From NCBI GenBank assembly GCA_902462635.1, contig CABQCN010000019.1, forward strand, positions 1-10,514: 10,514 bases of DNA, given 5' to 3'. Source of the stretch: an uncultured Oscillospiraceae bacterium (GTDB lineage: Bacteria > Bacillota > Clostridia > UBA1212 > UBA1255). Within the stretch, counting starts at the first letter, position 1; every line of letters starts with the position of its first letter. A model generated the notes under the pieces. It worked only from the letters and a program-made list of their open reading frames with translations, made no database searches and was not told the DNA's origin. Positions 1-6,298 of the stretch are shown piece by piece. A program made the position numbers and the translations under genes.

Positions 1-869
1 TGTTTTTCTTCGCCCGCCGCGTCCGTATAATCCAGAACCGTGCGTTCCAGAGGAGACGGCATATAATCCACGATAAAATCCATGAGTTTCTTGACGCCGA
101 TATTTTCATAGGCGGAACCCAGCAGCACCGGCGCGCAGGTACAATTGTTGATCGCGATTTTCAGACCCTTTATGATTTCTTCCTTGGTAAACTTCTCTCC
201 CCCGAAGAATTTCTCCATCAGCGCATCGTCTGTTTCCGCAACGATTTCCGAAAGGTTATTATTGATTTCCTCGGCGCGGCTTTGCAATTCTTCGGGCATG
301 TCGCAATCGTTCAGATTTCCGTTCCGGTCGAACATCCGCGCTTTCATCGTGATTCCGTCTACGATACCGACGAGTTTATTCTCCTTCCGGATCGGAAGCT
401 GCAACGCCACGCACGGCCTGCCGAGCACGCTTTTGAGTTCCTGATATATTTTATCGAAATCCGCCGTATCGTCGTTCATCTTATTGACGAATATCACGCG
501 CGGCAAATTTCTGCTGTTTGCAAAGTCCCAGGCTTTCTCCGTTCCGACGGACATCGAACCGGCTACGACGATTACGGCGGAATCCACAACGGAAACGCCT
601 TCCAGCATTTCGCCCGCAAAGTCAAAATACCCGGGCGTATCTATCATGTTTACCGTGGAATTTTTCCAGTCGAACGGGGCGATTGAAAGACTTACGGATG
701 CTTGTCTCCTGATTTCTTCCGGATCATAATCGAGTACGGTGTTTCCTTCCGTAATCCTGCCGAGACGATCCGTCGCGCCTGCATTATACAGCATGGCCTC
801 TGCGACGGAAGTTTTGCCGACGCCTCCGTGTCCCAACAGAACAACATTACGTAAATCAGAACTTTTCAT
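1..869 (-). CDS. Elongation factor G-like GTPase (EF-G paralogue), N-terminal part
   Basis: The visible 289 codons run from ATG at 869-867 and continue past position 1, so the gene is 3'-truncated by the window. The start is fixed by an AGGAGG site at 877-882. It is a translational GTPase: P-loop GHGGVGKT (residues 13-20), DTPG (77-80), the guanine-binding segment NKMN (129-132) and GSAY (251-254). Canonical EF-G has AHIDAGKT, DTPGHVDF and NKMD. Here the P-loop is GHGGVGKT, the His after DTPG is Tyr81, and the last Asp of NKxD is Asn132. The GHGGVGKT and DTPGY forms mark the EF-G-like paralogue group common in Clostridia and other bacteria, rather than the housekeeping fusA of the str operon. 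The cellular role of this group is not well defined, and the usual S12/S7/EF-Tu neighbours are absent. It has its own promoter (954-982). I am confident of the family and unsure of the function. Confidence 0.9.
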   Translation of the reverse strand, partial: MKSSDLRNVVLLGHGGVGKTSVAEAMLYNAGATDRLGRITEGNTVLDYDPEEIRRQASVSLSIAPFDWKNSTVNMIDTPGYFDFAGEMLEGVSVVDSAVIVVAGSMSVGTEKAWDFANSRNLPRVIFVNKMNDDTADFDKIYQELKSVLGRPCVALQLPIRKENKLVGIVDGITMKARMFDRNGNLNDCDMPEELQSRAEEINNNLSEIVAETDDALMEKFFGGEKFTKEEIIKGLKIAINNCTCAPVLLGSAYENIGVKKLMDFIVDYMPSPLERTVLDYTDAAGEEK

Positions 870-953
870 ATACATTCCTCCTAGAATAAAACGTTATATA
901 GAATGAAAAAATAGACGATATGAAGTTTTGAATGCCTGTACGATAATGGACAA

Positions 954-982
954 AGTTTAGCATGGTTTTATCTATCTGTCAA
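954..982 (-). promoter_or_regulatory. Sigma-A-type promoter of the EF-G-like gene
   Basis: On the minus strand TTGACA (982-977) is followed by a 17-bp spacer and TAAACT (959-954). Transcription should start near 947, giving a leader of about 78 nt before the ATG at 869. The -35 box lies 7 bp past the yqfD stop codon. I see no terminator between yqfD and this gene, so read-through from the sporulation operon is also possible. Confidence 0.75.
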
Positions 983-989
983 TGCGATT

Positions 990-2168
990 TTACGGTGCAA
1001 CGCAAATCCCGACCTGTTCCAGAACCTCGACCGCGGCGACATAATACGTCTTGCCGCCGCGTTCTACAAAAGACGCGGAGGTCCGTAAAATCCGCCCGTC
1101 ATCCGGTATTGCGGCGTCCAGGGCGGTTTCCGCTTCCGTCCTGGCTTTTATCTTTGCTTCCTCTTCCGAAAGCGTAATGGTCTCCCACTTTGTCTCACGC
1201 TTGGTCAGCTTTGCCGTTCCAAACGGAAGATTGCCGTTCTTCCCGGCATATTTTTCATGATAAATGCTGTCATACGACGCAAATTCTTCTTTTCCCCAAT
1301 TCCACGGCAGCCAGCCCCAGGTAGGCGCGTCGATCTTCAGCCCGAATATCAGAAGCGACCGGAGCGTCTGCGTATTTCCCGTAGGACGAAGCAGTTCCGT
1401 TTCTGCGGTAACCTCCACTTCCGTCCGGTACCATACGCATCCCAAAATGTTTGCTTTGGCATGTTTTCCTTCTCCGCTTACAACGGTTTGCCCTGCCAGC
1501 GCCGTGTCCCCTGTGCCGATCACCTGCGTGCCTTGTTCTACGGTAACTTTATATAATAAACAGTCTTTGGACACGGCAATATTGCAGGGATCCGTTTCAG
1601 GGATATTCTCTGCTTTTTTTTCTTCGTAAAATGTTCCTTTTTCGAGTTCCACGCTGAGCGTCATTCCTTGTTTTCGCACGCCGACCCAGCATAGATTTTT
1701 TTGGCTGTATAAAAGCTGCTCTGCGAGTGCCTTTGTGTTGATATTGGAAAGAAAACTGCCGCGTTTTACGCCGAATTCATCCATCAGCGATTGTGTTCTC
1801 AACCGCGAGGCGGCGTCGCCGCCTTCAATGCGGATATTCCACACCATGGAACTCATCATATAAAATAATGCCATCAGCAAAACGGAGACAATCAATAATG
1901 TTTTACGGGCGCGGTAACGGCGCAGCGAATAGAGGATGCCTTCTTTTTTTGTGATTTTTACTTTTACCCGAGATTTTCTTGCCGCCGAGCGTACGTTTTT
2001 TTTAAAATCGCCTGCCAGCATACAAAATGTGAATTCCTGATCGGAGACGCGTATCAGGTTCCACACCGCGAGGCGCCGCCGCAGGCAGATATTAATGAAT
2101 TTTTGCGGCTGTTGGCCTGTGATTTTAATCTCTACATAATTTTGTATGTAGCTCATGAATTTATACAT
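990..2168 (-). CDS. yqfD: Sporulation protein YqfD
   Basis: 392 residues, close to the usual length of about 400. The N-terminal segment (1-80) matches the YqfD pattern, with IQNYVEIKITG near the start and a basic stretch (about 61-90). One membrane helix follows at about 90-109. After it comes a region (about 110-180) beginning WNIRIEGG, which resembles the POTRA/FtsQ-like fold by pattern; that resemblance is inference. The rest is probably extracytoplasmic and beta-rich. YqfD is a conserved sporulation protein of Bacilli and Clostridia of unknown biochemical role, normally next to yqfC, as here. ATG at 2168 is chosen because its N-terminus aligns with the family and GGAG (2183-2180) precedes it. 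The distance from the yqfC stop is 18 bp, so the two genes are co-transcribed. In Bacillus phoH follows; here an EF-G-like gene follows. Confidence 0.93.
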   Translation of the reverse strand: MYKFMSYIQNYVEIKITGQQPQKFINICLRRRLAVWNLIRVSDQEFTFCMLAGDFKKNVRSAARKSRVKVKITKKEGILYSLRRYRARKTLLIVSVLLMALFYMMSSMVWNIRIEGGDAASRLRTQSLMDEFGVKRGSFLSNINTKALAEQLLYSQKNLCWVGVRKQGMTLSVELEKGTFYEEKKAENIPETDPCNIAVSKDCLLYKVTVEQGTQVIGTGDTALAGQTVVSGEGKHAKANILGCVWYRTEVEVTAETELLRPTGNTQTLRSLLIFGLKIDAPTWGWLPWNWGKEEFASYDSIYHEKYAGKNGNLPFGTAKLTKRETKWETITLSEEEAKIKARTEAETALDAAIPDDGRILRTSASFVERGGKTYYVAAVEVLEQVGICVAP

Positions 2169-2186
2169 CGTATCGTTTTCTCCGTG

Positions 2187-2396
2187 TCAGTTTTTATAGG
2201 CGATCCTGTCGATGCTGCCTTTTATTGAGATGTATTCGTCGTTGATTTCCGTAATTTCCAGTTCCTTGCCGCAGACGCTGATGATCCCTACGGCGCTGAA
2301 TATTTCGATTTCGCCGCCGCTGTAGCTGCATAGCCCTTTATGGGATAGAATCTGCACGCGCGTTTTCCCGTAAAGGCGCATTGAGGGAATATTCAT
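2187..2396 (-). CDS. yqfC: Sporulation protein YqfC (YabP/YqfC family), short form
   Basis: 69 residues of the YabP/YqfC family. MNIPSMRLYGKTRVQI aligns with the MNLPRITMVGQ... segment of Bacillus YqfC, and the C-terminal part has the VCGKELEITEI...YISIKGSIDRI pattern. Bacillus YqfC is about 93 residues, so the N-terminal 20 or so residues are missing. An in-frame stop lies shortly upstream of the ATG, so no longer form is possible. GGAGG (2408-2404) sits 7 nt before the start. The start overlaps the pdaA stop in ATGA (2396-2393), which points to translational coupling. The molecular function is unknown; the role in sporulation is inferred from the family and from the neighbours pdaA and yqfD. 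Confidence 0.88.
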   Translation of the reverse strand: MNIPSMRLYGKTRVQILSHKGLCSYSGGEIEIFSAVGIISVCGKELEITEINDEYISIKGSIDRIAYKN

Positions 2397-3214
2397 GCCA
2401 AATCCTCCGGGTCTCCGAATTCATATCCCTGTTTTCTGGCTTCCCGGATAATGGAAGCGAGCGCGTCTGAATTGTCTTTTGAGACTGCGTGCAGAAGCAG
2501 CACCGCGCCGCTGTGGAAATTTTCCGTTACGGAGCGAAACGCGTAATCCGCGCCTTTTTGTTCATTCGTCAGCCAGTCTTTATAAGCAAAACTCCACATG
2601 ATGCATTTATAGTTCAGGCTGTTTGCAACTTCGAGCACCTGTTTGTTATATTCGCCTTTCGGCGGCCGCAGAAAGCGCATGTGTTGCCCGAATTTATTAT
2701 AAAACAGGCGGTCCAGCTCCAGGATTTCATTTTCGCATTTATCATAGTTGAGTTCCGGCATCGAGTAATGGCGCATCGTATGGTTTCCTACCTCGTGCCC
2801 TTCCTCCAGCATGCGGCGGATCAGCGCGTCGTTTTTATCAAAATAATCGCCTGTAATAAAAAAGATCGCCTTGACGTTCTCCTGCTTGAGCGTATCCAGA
2901 ATTGCTTCGGTATATCCGTTTTCATATCCTTCGTCAAATGTCAGGTACATTTTGTTCTCGTTGATATCCCCCAAATACAGACCGCCGCCGTTCAGCAAGA
3001 TACGGACGTCGTCCTGCCCGACCTCAGGGATTGAACCGTTTTTCCCTCGGGATAAGCCCCATCTGCAGATGGATTTGTCGCTTTTTGTGCTCGTTTCCAC
3101 GATTTCTACCGTATATGGATTTTCTTCTGTTTCGTAAAATATCTGTAGAATCGGGTAGGCAAGCAGTGCCATGAGCAGCAATACCGGCATTATGATATAT
3201 AATTTCGAACGCAT
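2393..3214 (-). CDS. pdaA: PdaA-type peptidoglycan N-acetylmuramic acid deacetylase (spore cortex)
   Basis: A carbohydrate-esterase-4 (NodB-homology) protein of 273 residues, close to Bacillus PdaA (263). A membrane anchor or signal helix occupies about residues 5-26, so the catalytic domain is outside the membrane. Motifs: TFDEGYENGYT (92-102), GNHTMRH with metal-ligand His145 and His149, RPPKGEY (183-189), WSFAYKDW (207-214) and LLLHAVSKDN (239-248, His242). GYENGYT and HAVSKDN are diagnostic of PdaA, which removes the acetyl group from muramic acid so that muramic-delta-lactam can form in the spore cortex. Glu95 replaces the second Asp of the usual TFDD motif; Bacillus PdaA has Asn there. 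ATG at 3214 is preferred. A GTG at 3226 is in frame, but it overlaps the AAAGGGG ribosome binding site (3232-3226). That site lies inside a predicted hairpin. Confidence 0.95.
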   Translation of the reverse strand: MRSKLYIIMPVLLLMALLAYPILQIFYETEENPYTVEIVETSTKSDKSICRWGLSRGKNGSIPEVGQDDVRILLNGGGLYLGDINENKMYLTFDEGYENGYTEAILDTLKQENVKAIFFITGDYFDKNDALIRRMLEEGHEVGNHTMRHYSMPELNYDKCENEILELDRLFYNKFGQHMRFLRPPKGEYNKQVLEVANSLNYKCIMWSFAYKDWLTNEQKGADYAFRSVTENFHSGAVLLLHAVSKDNSDALASIIREARKQGYEFGDPEDLA

Positions 3215-3220
3215 AAAAAT

Positions 3221-3272
3221 CGGCACCCCTTTTCAATATTGTATGTACAACAATATCTATGCCCGGGTGCCG
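3221..3272 (-). promoter_or_regulatory. Nested hairpin masking the pdaA ribosome binding site
   Basis: In RNA of the minus strand, CGGCACCC (3272-3265) can pair perfectly with GGGTGCCG (3228-3221). Inside it ATATTGT (3256-3250) pairs with ACAATAT (3242-3236). The outer 3' arm contains most of the AAAGGGG Shine-Dalgarno sequence of pdaA, so folding would hide it. No U-tract follows, so it is not an intrinsic terminator. The pairing is visible directly; a regulatory effect is inference. Confidence 0.5.
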
Positions 3273-3283
3273 TCAATTATTCT
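3250..3283 (-). promoter_or_regulatory. Possible internal promoter before pdaA (sigma-G-like or weak sigma-A)
   Basis: Two overlapping readings exist on the minus strand. The first is AGAATA (3283-3278), 16 bp, CATAGATA (3261-3254), which resembles the sigma-G pattern known for pdaA in Bacillus. The second is TTGACG (3277-3272), 16 bp, TATTGT (3255-3250), a weaker sigma-A match. The site lies just after the stop of the upstream DUF881 gene. I cannot choose between the readings from sequence, and either could be chance. Confidence 0.3.
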
Positions 3284-3294
3284 GGATCCAAACT

Positions 3295-4077
3295 TTATTC
3301 TGCGTTCTTGAGCAATTCCGTAACGATATCCTGCGTTTTACATGCATTGATCACAATGTTGTCTTTTATCACGCATTCGGCGGTGCATCCTTTTTCTTTC
3401 CGCAGATTCGCCAAGGGGCCGAGATCGTTCAGCAGCACGCCGCTGCGCAGGTCCTGCGGCTGCCCGATCGCCTTGATTTCAAATTCGTTCGCGCTGTACT
3501 GCCTGCCGTTGATCATGACATAACTTCCGACTACGCGAATCTCCGACATTGCGGTAATCCGTTCCTCGTTAATTGAGATGGCCTGGGCGGTACTCGCTTT
3601 CAATTCATTGATGATCGTCAGTAAATGACGCTGAAGTACGGAATCCGCCATCCGTTCGTTTAAGACGATCGTGATGGAAACGCCGCTTCCCGTTACCTTG
3701 GTCGTACCGCTGAAAAGTTTTATTTTATTCAATTCTTCTTCCAATTTTCTGATTTGTTCTTCGTTTGTGGCGTTTTCCAGCAGCTTTACTTTCTCTTCCA
3801 GTTCTGCTTTCGCGGTGAGGAGGCCTTCGTTTTCTTGGATCAGCTTGAGCTGCTGTGCCTGCAGCGACGTTATTTTATCGGCATCGGTGCTGGCGATGTT
3901 TTCTGCAGCGCTGAGGCTTTTATATTGTATCGATATGACGATCCCCAGTACGACGCATGCGATGGTAATCGCGGTATTGCGGATGATTGCCGCCCGCTTT
4001 TTTCTTTTATGTACGCTTCTTTTGATGATAACGCTGACTGCGCTGTTATCCGTGTTTTCTTTTTGCTGTTCCGCCAT
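3295..4077 (-). CDS. DUF881 family membrane/coiled-coil protein, second copy
   Basis: 260 residues. A basic cytoplasmic N-terminus (about 1-32) is followed by one membrane helix (about 33-51), a coiled coil rich in E, K, L and Q (about 55-120), and the DUF881 domain. The domain is marked by VTGSGVSITI, a helix with TIINELKASTAQAISINEER and AIGQPQDL near the end. It is a paralogue of the next gene upstream in the operon: AQAISxNxERIxxMSE and AIGxPQxL occur in both. DUF881 proteins (YlxW/YlxX type) are anchored extracytoplasmic proteins of Bacillota and Actinobacteria, often near division or sporulation genes; their activity is unknown. The start is uncertain. GTG at 4086 leaves only 4 nt after AAGG, while ATG at 4077 leaves 13, and I chose the ATG. 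The upstream stop is 17 bp away, which supports co-transcription. Confidence 0.88.
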   Translation of the reverse strand: MAEQQKENTDNSAVSVIIKRSVHKRKKRAAIIRNTAITIACVVLGIVISIQYKSLSAAENIASTDADKITSLQAQQLKLIQENEGLLTAKAELEEKVKLLENATNEEQIRKLEEELNKIKLFSGTTKVTGSGVSITIVLNERMADSVLQRHLLTIINELKASTAQAISINEERITAMSEIRVVGSYVMINGRQYSANEFEIKAIGQPQDLRSGVLLNDLGPLANLRKEKGCTAECVIKDNIVINACKTQDIVTELLKNAE

Positions 4078-4094
4078 GTTCCGCACCGTGCCTT

Positions 4095-4841
4095 TTATTT
4101 ATATTCTTCCAACAAATCGATAGAGCTTTCATAAGACTTATTATATTTTTCGATTCTTATCGTTTCTTTGATCACCGGATACACCGTCAGATCTTCTTTC
4201 ACCATGATATCATAAATTTTACTGCTTTTGAACGCGGTAAGCAACGCCTGCGGATCGCCGATGGCTTCAATATGATACGGCGTAAATAATTTCGTATTGT
4301 TTACGCGGATGCTGGGGCCGGCGCACAAAGTTTCGGACATCGGGACGATCCGCTCTCCGTTTACAGAGATCGCCTGGGCGCCCGCGGCGCGCAATACATT
4401 GATGATTTCGTTGATATAAATATCGTGTACGATAAATACCGCCGTTTGATCGTTACGATTGGGTCCGTCATTGAGTCCGATATCGATTCCCGGTCCGGTT
4501 ACGGCAGTCAGTCCGGCATATAATTTATATTTTTCGATCTCGGCTTCATATTTTATATATAGTTCATAATAGGGAAGATTGCTCTCATAGAGGTACTTCA
4601 GTCCCGCATCGTACTTGTCCGACAGCAGCGCGTATTGGGCTTTGTTTTCTTCCAGTTTTTTCTCGAGCTGCGCAATTTCGTTCTGGTAGGAAACAATTTG
4701 TTCTTTTTTTTCATTGGCGGCGTCTTTCTGTTCCATCGCAACGGATTTTACCTGAATGGAGATGACAAGACCAAGCAAGGCCAGTACCAGCATGACACAA
4801 GCCGCGTTGCGAACATTCGTTTTTCCCTGCCGCTTTTTCAT
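4095..4841 (-). CDS. DUF881 family membrane/coiled-coil protein, first gene of the sporulation operon
   Basis: 248 residues: short basic N-terminus, one membrane helix (about 12-30), a coiled coil (about 34-75, KKLEEN-type heptads), then the DUF881 domain. Domain motifs are VTGPGIDIGLND (114-125), the segment RAAGAQAISVNGERIVPMSE (151-170) and EAIGDPQALL (192-201). ATG at 4841 is chosen because GGAGG lies at 4857-4853 and the promoter with its predicted start (about 4874) lies just upstream. The reading frame stays open further 5', to a TTG at 4916. That stretch contains the -35 and -10 boxes, so it cannot be part of the protein if this promoter is used. The two DUF881 copies probably arose by tandem duplication. 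Enzymatic function is unknown, and a structural role at the envelope during sporulation is inferred only from operon position. Confidence 0.9.
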   Translation of the reverse strand: MKKRQGKTNVRNAACVMLVLALLGLVISIQVKSVAMEQKDAANEKKEQIVSYQNEIAQLEKKLEENKAQYALLSDKYDAGLKYLYESNLPYYELYIKYEAEIEKYKLYAGLTAVTGPGIDIGLNDGPNRNDQTAVFIVHDIYINEIINVLRAAGAQAISVNGERIVPMSETLCAGPSIRVNNTKLFTPYHIEAIGDPQALLTAFKSSKIYDIMVKEDLTVYPVIKETIRIEKYNKSYESSIDLLEEYK

Positions 4842-4880
4842 TTTATGGATTTCCTCCGAAAAAGACAAAATTTCTTTTTC

Positions 4881-4909
4881 AGTATAATCGGTTTTATTTT
4901 TTCTGTCAA
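4881..4909 (-). promoter_or_regulatory. Sigma-A-type promoter of the DUF881-pdaA-yqfCD operon
   Basis: TTGACA (4909-4904), 17-bp spacer, TATACT (4886-4881), start expected near 4874. Its -35 box directly abuts the -35 box of the divergent mtaB promoter. It is a housekeeping-type promoter in front of genes whose homologues are mostly sporulation-specific. Confidence 0.8.
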
Positions 4910-4915
4910 TTGACA
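4904..4915. repeat. 12-bp perfect palindrome made of two abutting -35 boxes
   Basis: TGTCAATTGACA is its own reverse complement. The left half is the -35 box of the minus-strand operon and the right half is the -35 box of mtaB. Two RNA polymerases could not occupy both promoters at once, and the palindrome could also serve as a dimeric repressor site. Confidence 0.8.
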
Positions 4916-4938
4916 ATAAATGTGGAACCGCCTATAAT
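4910..4938 (+). promoter_or_regulatory. Consensus sigma-A promoter of mtaB
   Basis: TTGACA (4910-4915), exactly 17 bp, TATAAT (4933-4938): a perfect match to the consensus, with a start expected near 4945. It lies inside the open frame that extends mtaB upstream, so the TTG at 4910 and GTG at 4922 cannot be the start codon of a transcript made here. Confidence 0.88.
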
Positions 4939-4975
4939 TTTACCGTTATTATTTTACGGGATTGGATGGATCGTC

Positions 4976-6298
4976 ATAGAAAAAAAGCAATATACCGCTG
5001 CGGTTTATACATTGGGTTGCAAGGTAAATTTTTATGAGAGCGAAGCGATCGCCGAAGCGCTTGCGGCAAAGGGTGTCGAGATCCGGAATTTCGAAGAAAC
5101 CTGCGATATTTATATTATCAATACTTGTACCGTCACCGCAGACAGCGACCGCAAGGCGCTTCGTATTATCCGCCGCGCCGTTTCCAAAAATCCCGCTGCA
5201 TTGATCGCCGTTACAGGCTGTCTCGCGCAGAGAAAGCCGGAATTGATTGCTAAAATTCAGGGCGTCGCATTGATTTCAGGAAACGAAGATAAACTATCCA
5301 TAGCAGAGCGTATTTTAGCGGCGGTATCCGGCGGGGCCTGCAGTCCTTCCGTCAGTATTTTACCTTTTACAGACACATTAGGCGACATTTCGATCGACGC
5401 CTTCCATAGGACGCGCGCTTATCTCAAAATCGAAGACGGCTGCAGTTCGCGCTGTGCGTATTGTATTATTCCGAAAGTACGCGGCCCTGTCCGTTCGAAA
5501 ACGAGGGAAGCCGTTTTGCGTGAGGTACGGGCGCTCGTACGCGGCGGTTGTAAAGAGATCGTTCTGACCGGTATCGAAATATCTTCGTATCAATTCGACC
5601 TCATGCGGCTGCTTGCCGAGCTGGACTGCGTCGAGGGGCTGGAACGCATCCGCCTCGGCTCCCTCGATCCGTTTTTTATCCGGAAAGAGATCTCCGATGC
5701 GCTTTGTAAAATCCAAAAGCTCTGCCCCCATTTTCATATTTCTCTGCAAAGCGGAAGCAGTAAAATACTTGCCGCCATGCGCAGAAAATATAACGGCGCG
5801 GCGGCAATGGAGAATATCCTGTACTTAAAATCGCTTTTCCCGGATTGTAACTTATTCGCCGACGTGATCACGGGCTTTCCCGGCGAAACAGAGGAAGATT
5901 TTCTGGAAACGGTTCGTTTTATCGAAACGGTTCGTTTCCTACATCTGCATATTTTCCCTTATTCGCAGCGGACCGGCACGGAAGCGGCGGAAATGGAAGG
6001 ACAAGTCCCGCGCGCTGTTAAAAAACAGCGGGCCGCGCAGCTGTCTGAAATACAAGCGTCGATAAAAAAGTCGATTCTGACGGATACCGTACGCTCCGGC
6101 AAAAAGGCAAATGTCCTTTTCGAAACCTGGAAAGACGGGTTTCTGAAAGGACATTCGGAAAATTTTGTTGAATATATATGTCCCGCCGACCGAAATCTGC
6201 GCGGGGAAACAGGAACCGTGGTTCCTCTTCATACGGACGGGGAATCGATTACGGGTTATTTATTATCGTCTTCGTCTTCACTCTCGTCGTCTTCATAA
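4976..6298 (+). CDS. mtaB: MtaB, tRNA t6A37 methylthiotransferase
   Basis: A radical-SAM methylthiotransferase that converts t6A37 to ms2t6A37 in ANN-decoding tRNAs. Numbering from ATA 4976 gives 440 residues; Bacillus MtaB (YqeV) has 451. The N-terminal UPF0004 domain holds YTLGCKVN (Cys15), NTCTVT (Cys51) and TGCLAQ (Cys82), which bind one Fe-S cluster. The radical-SAM motif CSSRCAYC is Cys156, Cys160 and Cys163. HISLQSGS, ITGFPGET and HIFPYSQRTGT follow, then a C-terminal TRAM-like region (about 375-430). The start is unresolved: there is no in-frame ATG, GTG or TTG between the predicted transcript start (about 4945) and YTLGC. ATA at 4976 is only the position that best fits the family N-terminus. 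An out-of-frame ATG at 4966 would join the frame if one base of the A7 run (4980-4986) were lost. The last residues are a Ser-rich tail, LLSSSSSLSSSS, created by antisense overlap with the next gene. Confidence 0.92.
   Translation: MEKKQYTAAVYTLGCKVNFYESEAIAEALAAKGVEIRNFEETCDIYIINTCTVTADSDRKALRIIRRAVSKNPAALIAVTGCLAQRKPELIAKIQGVALISGNEDKLSIAERILAAVSGGACSPSVSILPFTDTLGDISIDAFHRTRAYLKIEDGCSSRCAYCIIPKVRGPVRSKTREAVLREVRALVRGGCKEIVLTGIEISSYQFDLMRLLAELDCVEGLERIRLGSLDPFFIRKEISDALCKIQKLCPHFHISLQSGSSKILAAMRRKYNGAAAMENILYLKSLFPDCNLFADVITGFPGETEEDFLETVRFIETVRFLHLHIFPYSQRTGTEAAEMEGQVPRAVKKQRAAQLSEIQASIKKSILTDTVRSGKKANVLFETWKDGFLKGHSENFVEYICPADRNLRGETGTVVPLHTDGESITGYLLSSSSSLSSSS

Noticed and set aside
2489..3034. 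Long plus-strand open frame antisense to pdaA
   Set aside because: pdaA on the other strand has all family motifs. The antisense frame has no ribosome site and no recognisable domain.
4842..4916. TTG at 4916 as start of the first DUF881 gene, giving 25 extra residues
   Set aside because: The stretch contains the -35 and -10 boxes of the gene's own promoter. ATG 4841 has a good GGAGG site.
5905..5939. Apparent duplication ETVRFIETVRF in MtaB
   Set aside because: The spacing to the following HIFPYS motif equals that of other MtaB proteins, so nothing was inserted. The similarity is chance codon convergence.
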